From: JAVBRU01 sp031547595
Lineage (GTDB): Bacteria; Bacillota; Clostridia; Christensenellales; Aristaeellaceae
Assembly (NCBI GenBank): GCA_031547595.1
Contig: JAVBRU010000094.1
Span: forward strand, 1 to 27,065
Length of the DNA stretch: 27,065 nucleotides
Direction of reading: 5' to 3'
In this document: positions 17,010 to 24,599 of the stretch, one piece after another
How the letters are laid out: each line of letters opens with the position of its first letter
How positions within the stretch are numbered: position 1 is the first letter of the stretch
Program-made: the position numbers and the translations under genes
Notes under the pieces: generated by a model
The model's input: only the letters and a program-made list of their open reading frames with translations
Told to the model about the DNA's origin: nothing
Databases searched by the model: none

Positions 17010-17397
17010 TACACAAAAAAGCCAAGCCGAGCATCCATGTGATGACCGGCTTGGTTTTTATATAGAAAGCGCGCGCCAGGACGCTATGCGCCACAAAGAC
17101 AGCGCCAATCAGGGAGAGTGTATCTGTTAAGGCAGTTTGCGTGCCGAGCACTTCGCATAGGGTTTGCATCGCGCGAAAGCACAGGATCAGCACAAAAACC
17201 CCCATCATACCATGAAGAAAGCGCCGCGATGCGACCCGCACGCGTTGCTGCCGATGGGGCCAGGAAAAGTGCGCCGGGCGCAGCAGCACGTAGCCGCCAA
17301 GCTGCCACAATAGCATTCCCGCCGCCGCGCCGCCTGCATGCATTATGGCTGCAATCAAGGAAACAGGGATTGCTCCATACAGTGTCCAGCGTCGCAT
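16978..17397 (-). CDS. small membrane protein, unknown function
   Basis: The 139-residue product has about four hydrophobic segments: around residues 10-38, 63-80, 90-112 and 119-137 (ITWMLGLAFLCITLYLLF). I do not recognise a family. Coding is supported by an excellent site (AAAAGGAGGG, 8 bases before the ATG at 17397), by the membrane-protein pattern to the last residues, and by the lack of any competing gene over most of its length. It follows the YhcN-like gene by 21 bases and is probably the last gene of that operon. Oddly, its final 32 bases overlap the convergent sipL 3' end, and a terminator-like hairpin lies inside its coding region. Confidence 0.68.
   Translation of the reverse strand: MRRWTLYGAIPVSLIAAIMHAGGAAAGMLLWQLGGYVLLRPAHFSWPHRQQRVRVASRRFLHGMMGVFVLILCFRAMQTLCEVLGTQTALTDTLSLIGAVFVAHSVLARAFYIKTKPVITWMLGLAFLCITLYLLFCTG
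17015..17059. terminator. bidirectional terminator after sipL
   Basis: CCAAGCCG (17022-17029) pairs with CGGCTTGG (17047-17054), with an inner CATC/GATG extension. The hairpin is flanked by AAAAAA (17015-17020) on one side and TTTTT (17055-17059) on the other, so it can terminate in both directions. It starts a few bases after the sipL stop and lies within the coding sequence of the convergent membrane protein. Confidence 0.82.
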
Positions 17398-17418
17398 GCA
17401 GGCGGCCCTCCTTTTGGG

Positions 17419-17985
17419 TTATTCCTTGTAGACGGTGATCTGCTGCGCCATCTCGTCTACCTGCGCGGTGATGGCCGCCAGGGAAGTGCTGTCCGCCAGG
17501 GATTTGGCCAGCTGCTCAATGGAGGTCATCAGGGTAGGGTCGTTTGTCACCGCAACGCCTGTCACGCCTTTAGTGACGGTCTGGGCGCGGGTCAGCACCA
17601 TCTTTTTCAGGCGGTCATCCACGGTACCCTTATACTGGGCATTCAGCTTCAGCCCGACTATAGCCGTATCATTGACGGCGACCACATAGGCTTCATCTAC
17701 CTCGGTCAGCTTTTCAATGGCATCTTCAATGTCTTTGGATGCCTTTTGGGCTGCTTCCAGGGTGGTCAGGCCAGCGGCGGGCAGCGTATCAATACCGGGG
17801 GATACGCTGGCGCCGGGCATGATGCTGGCGCTCGGGCCGGGCGAGGTCAACATGTCATTTGTCACGCCCGGGGATACCGAAACCATGGGGCTGGGCGAGG
17901 GAAGAGTGTCGGCATTGCTGGCGCAGCCGGCTAATAGTAGCGCGCTGACAATGCATAGGGCCAAGAGTAACCAACGTTTGTTCAA
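17419..17985 (-). CDS. YhcN/YlaJ-type sporulation lipoprotein
   Basis: The 188-residue product has a lipoprotein signal peptide (MNKRWLLLALCIVSALLLAGCAS, lipobox LAGC), then a long Pro/Ser/Val linker rich in SPG units (about residues 25-70), then a domain with EKLTEVDEAYVVAVNDTAIVGL, a pattern typical of the YhcN/YlaJ family (PF09580). Family members are spore-membrane lipoproteins; some affect germination. The start is TTG at 17985, 8 bases after GAGGAGG. Longer frames to 18048 place polar residues ahead of the signal peptide and are less likely. It probably belongs to the minus-strand operon that starts at surE or the kinase, although the 92-base gap before it could hold a separate promoter. 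Confidence 0.83.
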   Translation of the reverse strand: MNKRWLLLALCIVSALLLAGCASNADTLPSPSPMVSVSPGVTNDMLTSPGPSASIMPGASVSPGIDTLPAAGLTTLEAAQKASKDIEDAIEKLTEVDEAYVVAVNDTAIVGLKLNAQYKGTVDDRLKKMVLTRAQTVTKGVTGVAVTNDPTLMTSIEQLAKSLADSTSLAAITAQVDEMAQQITVYKE

Positions 17986-18077
17986 GAGAATCGCCTCCTC
18001 GCGGCTATTGTGCGCAAGGAGGCGATGCAATATTTCAGGAAAATACATGAAGTGTGGCGAAAAACGGCGGTAACCTC

Positions 18078-19724
18078 TTATTCATATAGCGTGCAGCCGC
18101 CAATGAATTCGCGCAGCAGCGACAGCGGAGGGATTTCTTTGAGCGCATCCTTGGGCGCAGGCAGCAGATAGTGCAAAATTTTGAGCAGCCTGCGCGATAA
18201 TAAATAGGTAGGATGCTCCGGCGCGATGGCCTTGAGCAGCTCATACGCGTAGTTTTTGAGCACCGGCAGCTCGTAGTGCAGTGCGCTGTTGAACACAAAA
18301 TCCGCTTGCTCTTGATAGGGGAAAATCCATTTTTCCTCGCCCCGGCGCACGCTGTTCCACATTTCCAGGGTTTGCTCCGGTGGGGTATTGCGGAACTGAT
18401 GGTCACGAACCAGGCGGCGAAGCAGCCGCGCGTCTGTGGTGCGGATGCGGTTATGGTTATCGAGGTTCAGGCAGGTCAGCTCGCTGATATACACCCGCGC
18501 CAGCAGGTTTTGATCAAAGCTCTGGTGCAGCGCAGGGTTGAGGCCATGGATGCCCTCGATCACCAGCGGCTGGTTTTCCGTGATTTGCAATTTTCGGGCG
18601 GAAGTGGCGCGCTTGGCAGTATGGAAGTCAAAATGTGGCATATCCGTCATTTTGCCTTCCAAAAGGCTGTTCAAGCATTCGCCAATCAACGGCACATCCA
18701 GCGCACTGAGCGCTTCCAAATCGGGCAGGCCGTCTGCTTCCAGCGGAATTTGATCCCGGTCCAGATAGAAATCGTCCAGCGAAATCAGCACCGGAGACAG
18801 CCCCAGCACCCGCAGGTGGATGCACAGACGGTTGGAGAAGGTGGTCTTGCCGCTGGAGGACGGCCCTGCCACAAAGATGGCGCGCGCGCCCTTTTTGACG
18901 ATGCCATCGGCGATTTCGGCAATGGATTTATCATGTAATGCTTCGTTGACGCGGATGAAATCGCGCAGTTGACCGCTGACAATCAGGTCGTTCAAATTGG
19001 CGGCGGTGGCGCAGTTAAGGATTTGACACCAGGAGTTGGACTGGGCAAAGACTGCCAGGTGTTTGGGGCGCGACACATAGGGCGCGGGGTTTTTGGGGTC
19101 TAAAGGCGAGGGCATTTGCATCACCAGCCCCGGCGCATTCAGGCGCAGGGCAAACGCTGTCAAATAGCCGGTGGAGGGCAGCATCGCCCCATAGAAGTAT
19201 TCCGCCATGCCACCGCAAAGATACACGTTAAAGTGATCGTAAGGGCGGTATGCCAGCAGGCGCATTTTGTCAGTCTCGCCTTGCTCTTTGAAATATTCAA
19301 TGGCTTTGCTGCGCGTCCAGTGCTCTTTTTTGAAGGGTAAATTCTGCTGCACAATGGCGCGCATGGCGGCATCGACAGCATCTATATCCTCTTGCATCAG
19401 TGTTTTTCCAATTAGGTGCAGATATACGCCAAAACCAATCGAATGCTCAATGCGCACATGATGTTTTGGAAAAACCTGCTTGAACGCCATCAGCATCACA
19501 AATCGTAGCGAGCGCTCGTAAATGCGCCGGCCTTCCTCATTCTGGAAAGTGATGGGATGCAGGCTGCAATCTTCGGTGATCACATGGGTGAGTTCCAGTG
19601 CGCGGCCGCCGCAAAAGCAGCCCAGCGCGGCATCTGCCGCTTCGGGCGCGAGGGCTTTCAGCGCGTCCAGCACCGTGATAGGGGAGGCGAAATCCGCAGT
19701 ATTGTTTAGCAATGTGATGCGCAT
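18078..19724 (-). CDS. nucleoside kinase (TGS/SAD-PRK fusion, uridine kinase-like)
   Basis: The 548-residue protein has an N-terminal TGS-like domain (residues 1-60), a region like the second additional domain of threonyl/alanyl-tRNA synthetases (about 60-200; contains HHVRIEHSIGFG), and a C-terminal phosphoribulokinase/uridine-kinase domain with P-loop GPSSSGKTTFSNRL (about residues 284-297) and LDDFYLDRDQIP. This three-part architecture is common in Bacillota and is annotated as nucleoside kinase. Phosphorylation of a nucleoside such as uridine is inferred. The role of the synthetase-like part is unknown. The ATG follows AGGAGGACCCT, 9 bases after the exonuclease stop, so the two are co-transcribed. 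Confidence 0.9.
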   Translation of the reverse strand: MRITLLNNTADFASPITVLDALKALAPEAADAALGCFCGGRALELTHVITEDCSLHPITFQNEEGRRIYERSLRFVMLMAFKQVFPKHHVRIEHSIGFGVYLHLIGKTLMQEDIDAVDAAMRAIVQQNLPFKKEHWTRSKAIEYFKEQGETDKMRLLAYRPYDHFNVYLCGGMAEYFYGAMLPSTGYLTAFALRLNAPGLVMQMPSPLDPKNPAPYVSRPKHLAVFAQSNSWCQILNCATAANLNDLIVSGQLRDFIRVNEALHDKSIAEIADGIVKKGARAIFVAGPSSSGKTTFSNRLCIHLRVLGLSPVLISLDDFYLDRDQIPLEADGLPDLEALSALDVPLIGECLNSLLEGKMTDMPHFDFHTAKRATSARKLQITENQPLVIEGIHGLNPALHQSFDQNLLARVYISELTCLNLDNHNRIRTTDARLLRRLVRDHQFRNTPPEQTLEMWNSVRRGEEKWIFPYQEQADFVFNSALHYELPVLKNYAYELLKAIAPEHPTYLLSRRLLKILHYLLPAPKDALKEIPPLSLLREFIGGCTLYE

Positions 19725-19733
19725 AGGGTCCTC

Positions 19734-20672
19734 CTATTCTTCGGGCAAGATCTGGCTTGCCACTTTATTCCTCCATTGCAGATGTTTTGTGGTCACATAG
19801 GCGCTGCTCTGCTCGTCCGATATTGAGGCTGTTCGGATCATCACCCGCTTGCCCTCGTCGTTCTTGCCAAACGCCAGCTTCACAAACACCAGCCCATGCT
19901 GCGGGCAGTCTGCCAAGGCCATAAACTTATCCTCGGCCTGCTCAACATAACCTTCCGGGATGTCCATATGCTTGCCGCAGGTGGGGCAGGGCGGCTTGCC
20001 GGCAGCAGCGCTCCTCAGGCCCTCGGCGGCGGACCGCACGCGCAGAATGGCCTGATGCTCATGCTTGCGCTCAATATGCTTCAGTTTTCGGGGCGTCAGC
20101 GGGCATTCCAGTACCTTCTCAGGCTCCGGGAAATTCGAAAACACCAGCGCTGTGTAATACGCGTCGTTGAGGGCGTTGTGGAAGGGCATTTCATCGTCCG
20201 GCTGGATTTCATAGTGCTCCATGGCGGATTTGAGGCCGGCGCGTTCCTTGCCGTTGCCCACCATCGTGCCATACAGCTGCTGGATGTCATACACCTCGGA
20301 TAGCTTGGTCTCCACCTTAAAAAAGCTGATATTTTGCGCCAGCACGGATACATCATCGCAGCCCCAGGTGAGAAGCTTGTAATCCTCCCCGCACCAGGCG
20401 GCAAACAGATCAATCGCCTCTGGAAAAGGGGGAGCACTGCTCACATCCTCCTGAGAAATCTGGGTGATGCGCTTGATGCGCGGGTGCAGCTTCACATAAT
20501 GCGTGGGGCAAATCAGCTGGTTGAATGTATCCACCACCTTCATCGATGCATCCAGCTTGACAGCGCCAATCTGGATCATTTCAAACAGCAGCTTGCCGCC
20601 CACGCTTTTATAGGCACTGCTGTTGTAAGAAAGCGGCTGATTCCATTCCAGGTCCAGTACAATGTATTGCAT
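19734..20672 (-). CDS. DEDDh 3'-5' exonuclease domain protein with C-terminal zinc motif
   Basis: The 312-residue protein begins MQYIVLDLEWNQP, placing the DxE of exonuclease motif I at residues 7-9. It continues with IQIGAVKLDA, a central TWGCDDVSVL (motif II Asp) and FHNALNDAYYTALVF (motif III HxxxxD). This is the DEDDh pattern of the DNA polymerase III epsilon/RNase T superfamily. After about residue 200 come CPTCGK and ADCPQHG, which could form a zinc-binding site. The substrate (DNA or RNA) cannot be told from sequence. The ATG at 20672 is 8 bases after AAAGG; the TTG at 20678 is a weaker alternative. It sits between flavoprotein and nucleoside kinase genes on the same strand. Confidence 0.86.
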   Translation of the reverse strand: MQYIVLDLEWNQPLSYNSSAYKSVGGKLLFEMIQIGAVKLDASMKVVDTFNQLICPTHYVKLHPRIKRITQISQEDVSSAPPFPEAIDLFAAWCGEDYKLLTWGCDDVSVLAQNISFFKVETKLSEVYDIQQLYGTMVGNGKERAGLKSAMEHYEIQPDDEMPFHNALNDAYYTALVFSNFPEPEKVLECPLTPRKLKHIERKHEHQAILRVRSAAEGLRSAAAGKPPCPTCGKHMDIPEGYVEQAEDKFMALADCPQHGLVFVKLAFGKNDEGKRVMIRTASISDEQSSAYVTTKHLQWRNKVASQILPEE

Positions 20673-20698
20673 AAACAACGCCTTTCGGTGTGATTAAG

Positions 20699-21976
20699 TC
20701 ATGTGAGGGATTGCGCGTATAACGCAGCGCTTTGCCCGGCCAGCGCACCGGTGGAAAAAGCAATTTGCAGGTTGAACCCGCCCGTATGCGCATCCACATC
20801 CAACATTTCCCCGGCGAAGTACAGGCCGCAAACGTGCTTGGATTGCATGGTAGAGGGCGATACGTCCTTAACGGCTACGCCGCCGCGGGTGATAATGGCC
20901 TCACTCATCGAGCGGAAGGAGTGCGGCGTGATGGGCACGGATTTCAGGGTGTCGACAATGCGCTTTCTCTGCGCCAAAGTCACCTGGCTGGCCTGACAAT
21001 CGCCGCTGACGCCGCACAGCTCGGGGAAAATCAGCGCCAGGCTTTGCGGCAGCAGTGTTTGCAATATGCTGCCCACGTGGCGTTTGCCGCTTTGCTTCAG
21101 TTCCCTTTGCAGGCGCGCGTCCAATTGCTCGGCATCCAAAGCGGGCTTCAAATCCAGCGCCAGCGACACAGCCTTCATATCGTTCCCTTTAAGATGGCTG
21201 CTTAATTCAAGCACCAGCGGGCCGGATATGCCAAAGTGTGTAAACAGCATTTCGCCTTGCTGGCAGAAGACCATTTTACCACATTGAACCGCGGTGAGGC
21301 AAACATTTTTAAGCGACAATCCCTGCAAGGCTTTCGGCCATTCCTCCACGGTGTTCAGCGGCACCAGCGCCGGGCGGGTGGGGGAAAGCGCGTGCCCGCT
21401 GTCTTTGGCAAACAACAGGCCATCGCCGGTGGAGCCGGTGCTCGGGTAGGACAAGCCGCCGGTGGCCAGGATCACAGCGGATGAAAAAAGCTCCTGGCCA
21501 TTCTCCAGCAAAACGCCTTGCACGCAACCGTTTTCACAAATCAGCTTTTGCACCCGGGCGTGATAGTGCAGTTCCACCCCGGCCTTTTGCAGCGCATGCT
21601 CCAGCGCGCGGGTCACATCACTGGCCTTGTCGCTGACGGGGAACACACGGTTGCCGCGCTCGATTTTGAGGGGGCAATGCAGTTCTTCCAATAGCTCCAT
21701 TAAATCCTGGGGAGAAAAAAAGCGCAGCGCGGCATGCAGAAACCGGGGATTGCAGGGCACCTCCTGCAAAAAATCATCCACCGGGCAGACGTTTGTCACA
21801 TTGCAGCGGCCTTTGCCGGTGATGTATACCTTTTTGCCCAGCTTTTCGTTGCGCTCCAATAGCAGCACCTTCGCGCCGCCCCGCGCACAAAACAGCGCGG
21901 CCATCATGCCTGCCGCGCCGCCGCCCACCACCATCACATCATGGGTTTTCCCGGTTGACATAAACACTGTGTGCAT
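20699..21976 (-). CDS. HI0933-type flavoprotein (FAD-dependent oxidoreductase)
   Basis: The product (425 residues from ATG 21976, or 420 from ATG 21961) has the Rossmann FAD motif DVMVVGGGAAGMMAA near the N-terminus, NEKLGKKVYITGKGRCNVTN, the ATGGLSYPSTGSTGDG segment and the C-terminal LYFAGEMLDVDAHTGGFN. These are signatures of the HI0933/YhiN family, sometimes annotated as aminoacetone oxidase. The physiological reaction is not established. The start is uncertain: 21976 has a weak GGAAG upstream and 21961 has none, and both overlap the 3' end of the rpiR gene, so translation may be coupled. Confidence 0.9.
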   Translation of the reverse strand: MHTVFMSTGKTHDVMVVGGGAAGMMAALFCARGGAKVLLLERNEKLGKKVYITGKGRCNVTNVCPVDDFLQEVPCNPRFLHAALRFFSPQDLMELLEELHCPLKIERGNRVFPVSDKASDVTRALEHALQKAGVELHYHARVQKLICENGCVQGVLLENGQELFSSAVILATGGLSYPSTGSTGDGLLFAKDSGHALSPTRPALVPLNTVEEWPKALQGLSLKNVCLTAVQCGKMVFCQQGEMLFTHFGISGPLVLELSSHLKGNDMKAVSLALDLKPALDAEQLDARLQRELKQSGKRHVGSILQTLLPQSLALIFPELCGVSGDCQASQVTLAQRKRIVDTLKSVPITPHSFRSMSEAIITRGGVAVKDVSPSTMQSKHVCGLYFAGEMLDVDAHTGGFNLQIAFSTGALAGQSAALYAQSLT

Positions 21977-22805
21977 CCCAGATTTCTTCCAGTCGTTCAA
22001 AATGCTTGCTCAGTTCTTCTTTGCGCTGCATGGCCAGGGCAACGACCAGTGCGTTGATCACCGACAGCGGCGCTGCCAGCGAATCCACAAACGATGCCAT
22101 GTCTGTGCGGGCGGACAGGCAAGCGTCCGAAACCGCGTGCAGCGGGCTCATGGGCCCGTCGGTGATGCCGGCCACCTGTGCGCCTGCCCGGCGGGCAAAG
22201 CGCATGGCTTCCAGCGTGCGGGTGGAATAGCGGGGGAAACTGATGCCAATCAGCATGTCCCCTTCCTTGATGCGGGAGATGCTCTCAAATACGTCTGTCG
22301 TGCCCACAGCCACCACACGCACATCATCAAACACAAAATGCAGGTAATAGCCAAAGAACTGCGCCAAGGGGGCTGCGGAGCGCAGACCCAGCACATAGAT
22401 GGTGTTGGCACTGAGCATGCGGTTCACCACATCGGAGAAGGCCTGGTTGTCGATGCCCTCAATGGTGTTTCGGATGTTTTGCATGTCTGTGCGCAGAACC
22501 GTTTTAAGCACGTCATCCTGCTGGATATCGGACGCCATCTCGAAGCGCTGCACGGCGGTGAGGCGGTGGCGCACCAGCTCCTGCAGCGAGCGCTGCAGCT
22601 GCGGATACCCTTCATAGCCCAGCGCCACGGCAAAACGCACCACGGTGCTTTCGCTGACGCCTACCATTTCGCCCAGGGTGGACGCCGTCATAAACACGGC
22701 CTTGTCATAATGCTCTACAATATATTCGGCGATCCGGCGGTGGCCCTTGCTCAAGCGTTTTCCGCTCAGGTTGAGGCGCTGGATCATGTCTTGCGTATTT
22801 TGCAT
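21939..22805 (-). CDS. MurR/RpiR family transcriptional regulator
   Basis: The 288-residue protein has an N-terminal HTH_6 domain (about residues 1-75; MTASTLGEMVGVSESTVVRFAVALGY) and a C-terminal SIS sugar-phosphate isomerase-like domain (about 115-260; IYVLGLRSAAPLAQFFGYYL, then GDMLIGISFPRYSTRTLE). RpiR-family proteins usually control sugar or amino-sugar phosphate genes in response to a sugar phosphate bound by SIS. The target here is unknown; no sugar gene is adjacent. I chose the ATG at 22805, since the candidate -10 (22846-22841) would start transcription near 22834, past the alternative TTG at 22838. A palindrome over its promoter suggests autoregulation. Confidence 0.9.
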   Translation of the reverse strand: MQNTQDMIQRLNLSGKRLSKGHRRIAEYIVEHYDKAVFMTASTLGEMVGVSESTVVRFAVALGYEGYPQLQRSLQELVRHRLTAVQRFEMASDIQQDDVLKTVLRTDMQNIRNTIEGIDNQAFSDVVNRMLSANTIYVLGLRSAAPLAQFFGYYLHFVFDDVRVVAVGTTDVFESISRIKEGDMLIGISFPRYSTRTLEAMRFARRAGAQVAGITDGPMSPLHAVSDACLSARTDMASFVDSLAAPLSVINALVVALAMQRKEELSKHFERLEEIWDAHSVYVNRENP

Positions 22806-22840
22806 AATGCGTTCACGCAGCCTTTCGGGATGATACAAGC

Positions 22841-22868
22841 ATTATATCAAATTAAATCAGAAATGCAA
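22841..22868 (-). promoter_or_regulatory. candidate rpiR promoter
   Basis: On the minus strand a perfect TATAAT (22846-22841) lies 16 bases downstream of TTGCAT (22868-22863). The -35 is weak and sits in one arm of the 22861-22893 palindrome. The promoter overlaps the 3' end of the surE coding region. Confidence 0.5.
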
Positions 22869-23638
22869 GTTTTTTGGCAAAAGACTTGCATTTTTTCTGC
22901 AAAATCCACGTTGCAATGGTCATAACCGCCCAAAAATGTGCAAGTCATGTGCCCTTCCTGCAAAAGTGCCAGATCGGTGCCCGGCAGCGGCTGCTCGTAG
23001 GGCGAGCCTTCATCGGGCATTTTGCACATCCAATAATAGCTTTGGCCATGGGGGCTTGTGCGCCCCTCATAGTGGTCGATGAAGTACGCATCGCTGAGCG
23101 GGCACAGGCGCAGGGGCTTGAGCTGTTCCTTCGGCAGCGCGGGCGCGTTGAGGTTCACCACCATCAGGCGCGGCAGTTCCACTGTCACCAAATACTCTGC
23201 CAGCTGCACGGCAAAGCTGGCCAGGTGGTTCAGCATGTCCTCCGTTGCGCCCCGCTCAATGGACACGGCCATAGAGGGCAGATACATCATGCGCGCTTCC
23301 CGCGCGGCGGCTACCGTGCCGCTGTAATACACGCCGGTGGCGGCATTTTCGCCGTCATTGATGCCGGACAGGCAAAAATCGATGGGCTTGTCCGTAAAAT
23401 TGGGTGCCACGCGCACACAATCCGCAGGTGTGCCCTCCACGGCATGGGCGACAGCGCCTTCCCAGGCAAATTTCCGCGTCATCAGCGGGGTGGACAGGGT
23501 GATATGATGGCTGTTTGCACTGCACTGGCCGGCGGGAGCGCTGACCAACACCTCGTGCCCCCGCGCCAAAGCGGCCTGTGCCAGGGCGCGAATGCCGCGG
23601 GAGGTGATGCCATCGTCGTTTGTAATCAAAATATGCAT
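22847..23638 (-). CDS. surE: 5'/3'-nucleotidase SurE
   Basis: SurE removes phosphate from nucleoside monophosphates and is linked to stationary-phase survival. The 263-residue protein has the N-terminal metal site ITNDDGITSRGIRAL (N7, D8, D9), the GQCSANSHHITLSTP segment with the conserved Ser, AVEGTPADCVRV and FCLSGINDGENAATGVYYSGTVAAAREA. These are all core SurE motifs. The ATG at 23638 follows AAAGGAGC. The last 15 or so residues (QVFCQKTCISDLI) are encoded through a palindrome and do not look like the family's usual end. The nucleoside kinase and nuclease encoded downstream suggest a nucleotide-salvage flavour for this operon. Confidence 0.93.
   Translation of the reverse strand: MHILITNDDGITSRGIRALAQAALARGHEVLVSAPAGQCSANSHHITLSTPLMTRKFAWEGAVAHAVEGTPADCVRVAPNFTDKPIDFCLSGINDGENAATGVYYSGTVAAAREARMMYLPSMAVSIERGATEDMLNHLASFAVQLAEYLVTVELPRLMVVNLNAPALPKEQLKPLRLCPLSDAYFIDHYEGRTSPHGQSYYWMCKMPDEGSPYEQPLPGTDLALLQEGHMTCTFLGGYDHCNVDFAEKMQVFCQKTCISDLI
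22861..22893. repeat. palindrome at the surE/rpiR junction
   Basis: AAATGCAAGT (22861-22870) is the exact reverse complement of ACTTGCATTT (22884-22893). Inner T/A pairs, with one wobble, extend it to about 15 bp around a GGC loop. On the plus strand it is followed by TTTTTT (22891-22896), like an intrinsic terminator, but no plus-strand gene ends here. It encodes the last residues of SurE and covers the rpiR -35 box, so an operator role is plausible. Confidence 0.65.
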
Positions 23639-23671
23639 AGCAAGCTCCTTTCAAAAGAACTTCGGTTACCT

Positions 23672-23700
23672 ATTATATATCTTAATGACCTTTTCTGCAA
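23672..23700 (-). promoter_or_regulatory. candidate surE promoter
   Basis: On the minus strand TTGCAG (23700-23695) and a perfect TATAAT (23677-23672) are 17 bases apart. Transcription would start near 23665, about 27 bases before the surE ATG. Confidence 0.6.
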
Positions 23701-23762
23701 GCATGTTCCCTGCGCTTCACAGCATATCCTAGGTCAACAGCAATCAAAAAGGGGTGTTTGCC

Positions 23763-24599
23763 ATGGAGAGAGCGTATCGTATGATGACAGGGCGTGCAGG
23801 CAGTGCCACGGGCTATTTGCGCCGTGAGGGAATGGACGGCGCGTTCAGCGCCCGGGGGCTGGAGAGCGGCATGGAGTATGATGTATACTGTGTGGCACCG
23901 GACGGTGCTATCCGATCTGTTTGCTCTATAAAATCGGACAACAGCGGGCGTGCCGGCACAACGCTCAAGCGCCTGGACGACAGGGGGATATACTGTCTGG
24001 CGCAAAAAGGAAAGCCGGTGGTGGTGCTTTGTGAGGAATGCGACAATGCCCAGCAGTGCGCCTGGCTGGTACGCCAGTATATTCAGGAAAAACTTCAGCC
24101 TGTCAAGCCTGCAGAAGAACCGCCTGTCGTGCAAGAAGTTGTGGAGGAACCTTTGCCCGACATCCTGCCAGAAGAGATTATTTGCGAAATTGTAGTGCTT
24201 GAAACTGATCCAGAGCCGGAAAGCATTAAAACGGAACCGGAAATAACAGAGGAGGAGAACCCCTACACCCTGCGAGCGCCCAGCCCTCAGCCGTCCGTTT
24301 TCTCCCTGCCGCGCCTCACATGGCCGGATTCTGTGCGTGATTTGCAGGTGTATTTTGATACGCTGCGGCCTGTTGCAGCCTTTGACGCGCCGGGCTGGCG
24401 CTTTGTGCGCGTGCCCATGCAGGGGCTGCCCGGTGTGCCATACTGTGCGCTGGGTATGCGCGCCCAGGACAGCCGCGTGATGCAGATTGCCTACGCGGTG
24501 CCCGGGCACAAAAACGCCGCCCCTGCTATGCTGCCGGGATACCGGTATCAGCAGGGGCTGGGCGGCGTGGGGTATTGGACATTGTGGAGGAATGTATAG
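23763..24599 (+). CDS. conserved-looking hypothetical protein with acidic linker
   Basis: I do not recognise this 278-residue protein. It has three parts. Residues 1-115 look like a beta-rich domain (SATGYLRREGMDGAFSARGL, then GMEYDVYCVAPDGAIRSV). Residues 116-180 form a Glu/Pro/Val-rich linker with many EEP and PEPE units. Residues 185-278 form a second domain with many aromatic and Gly/Pro residues (GWRFVRVPMQGLPGVPYCAL, ending GVGYWTLWRNV). There is no signal peptide or membrane segment. The ATG at 23763 lies 8 bases after AAAAGGGG. It is an isolated plus-strand gene between two minus-strand operons, and its stop directly abuts the convergent Spo0A-like stop with no terminator between them. 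Confidence 0.7.
   Translation: MERAYRMMTGRAGSATGYLRREGMDGAFSARGLESGMEYDVYCVAPDGAIRSVCSIKSDNSGRAGTTLKRLDDRGIYCLAQKGKPVVVLCEECDNAQQCAWLVRQYIQEKLQPVKPAEEPPVVQEVVEEPLPDILPEEIICEIVVLETDPEPESIKTEPEITEEENPYTLRAPSPQPSVFSLPRLTWPDSVRDLQVYFDTLRPVAAFDAPGWRFVRVPMQGLPGVPYCALGMRAQDSRVMQIAYAVPGHKNAAPAMLPGYRYQQGLGGVGYWTLWRNV

Noticed and set aside
22861..22896. Intrinsic terminator for surE
   Set aside because: The T run is on the plus-strand side, whereas surE is read on the minus strand and its stop codon lies beyond the hairpin.
21627..22925. 432-residue open frame on the plus strand
   Set aside because: It is antisense to the RpiR and flavoprotein genes, both of which have strong conserved motifs. Its own composition is not protein-like.
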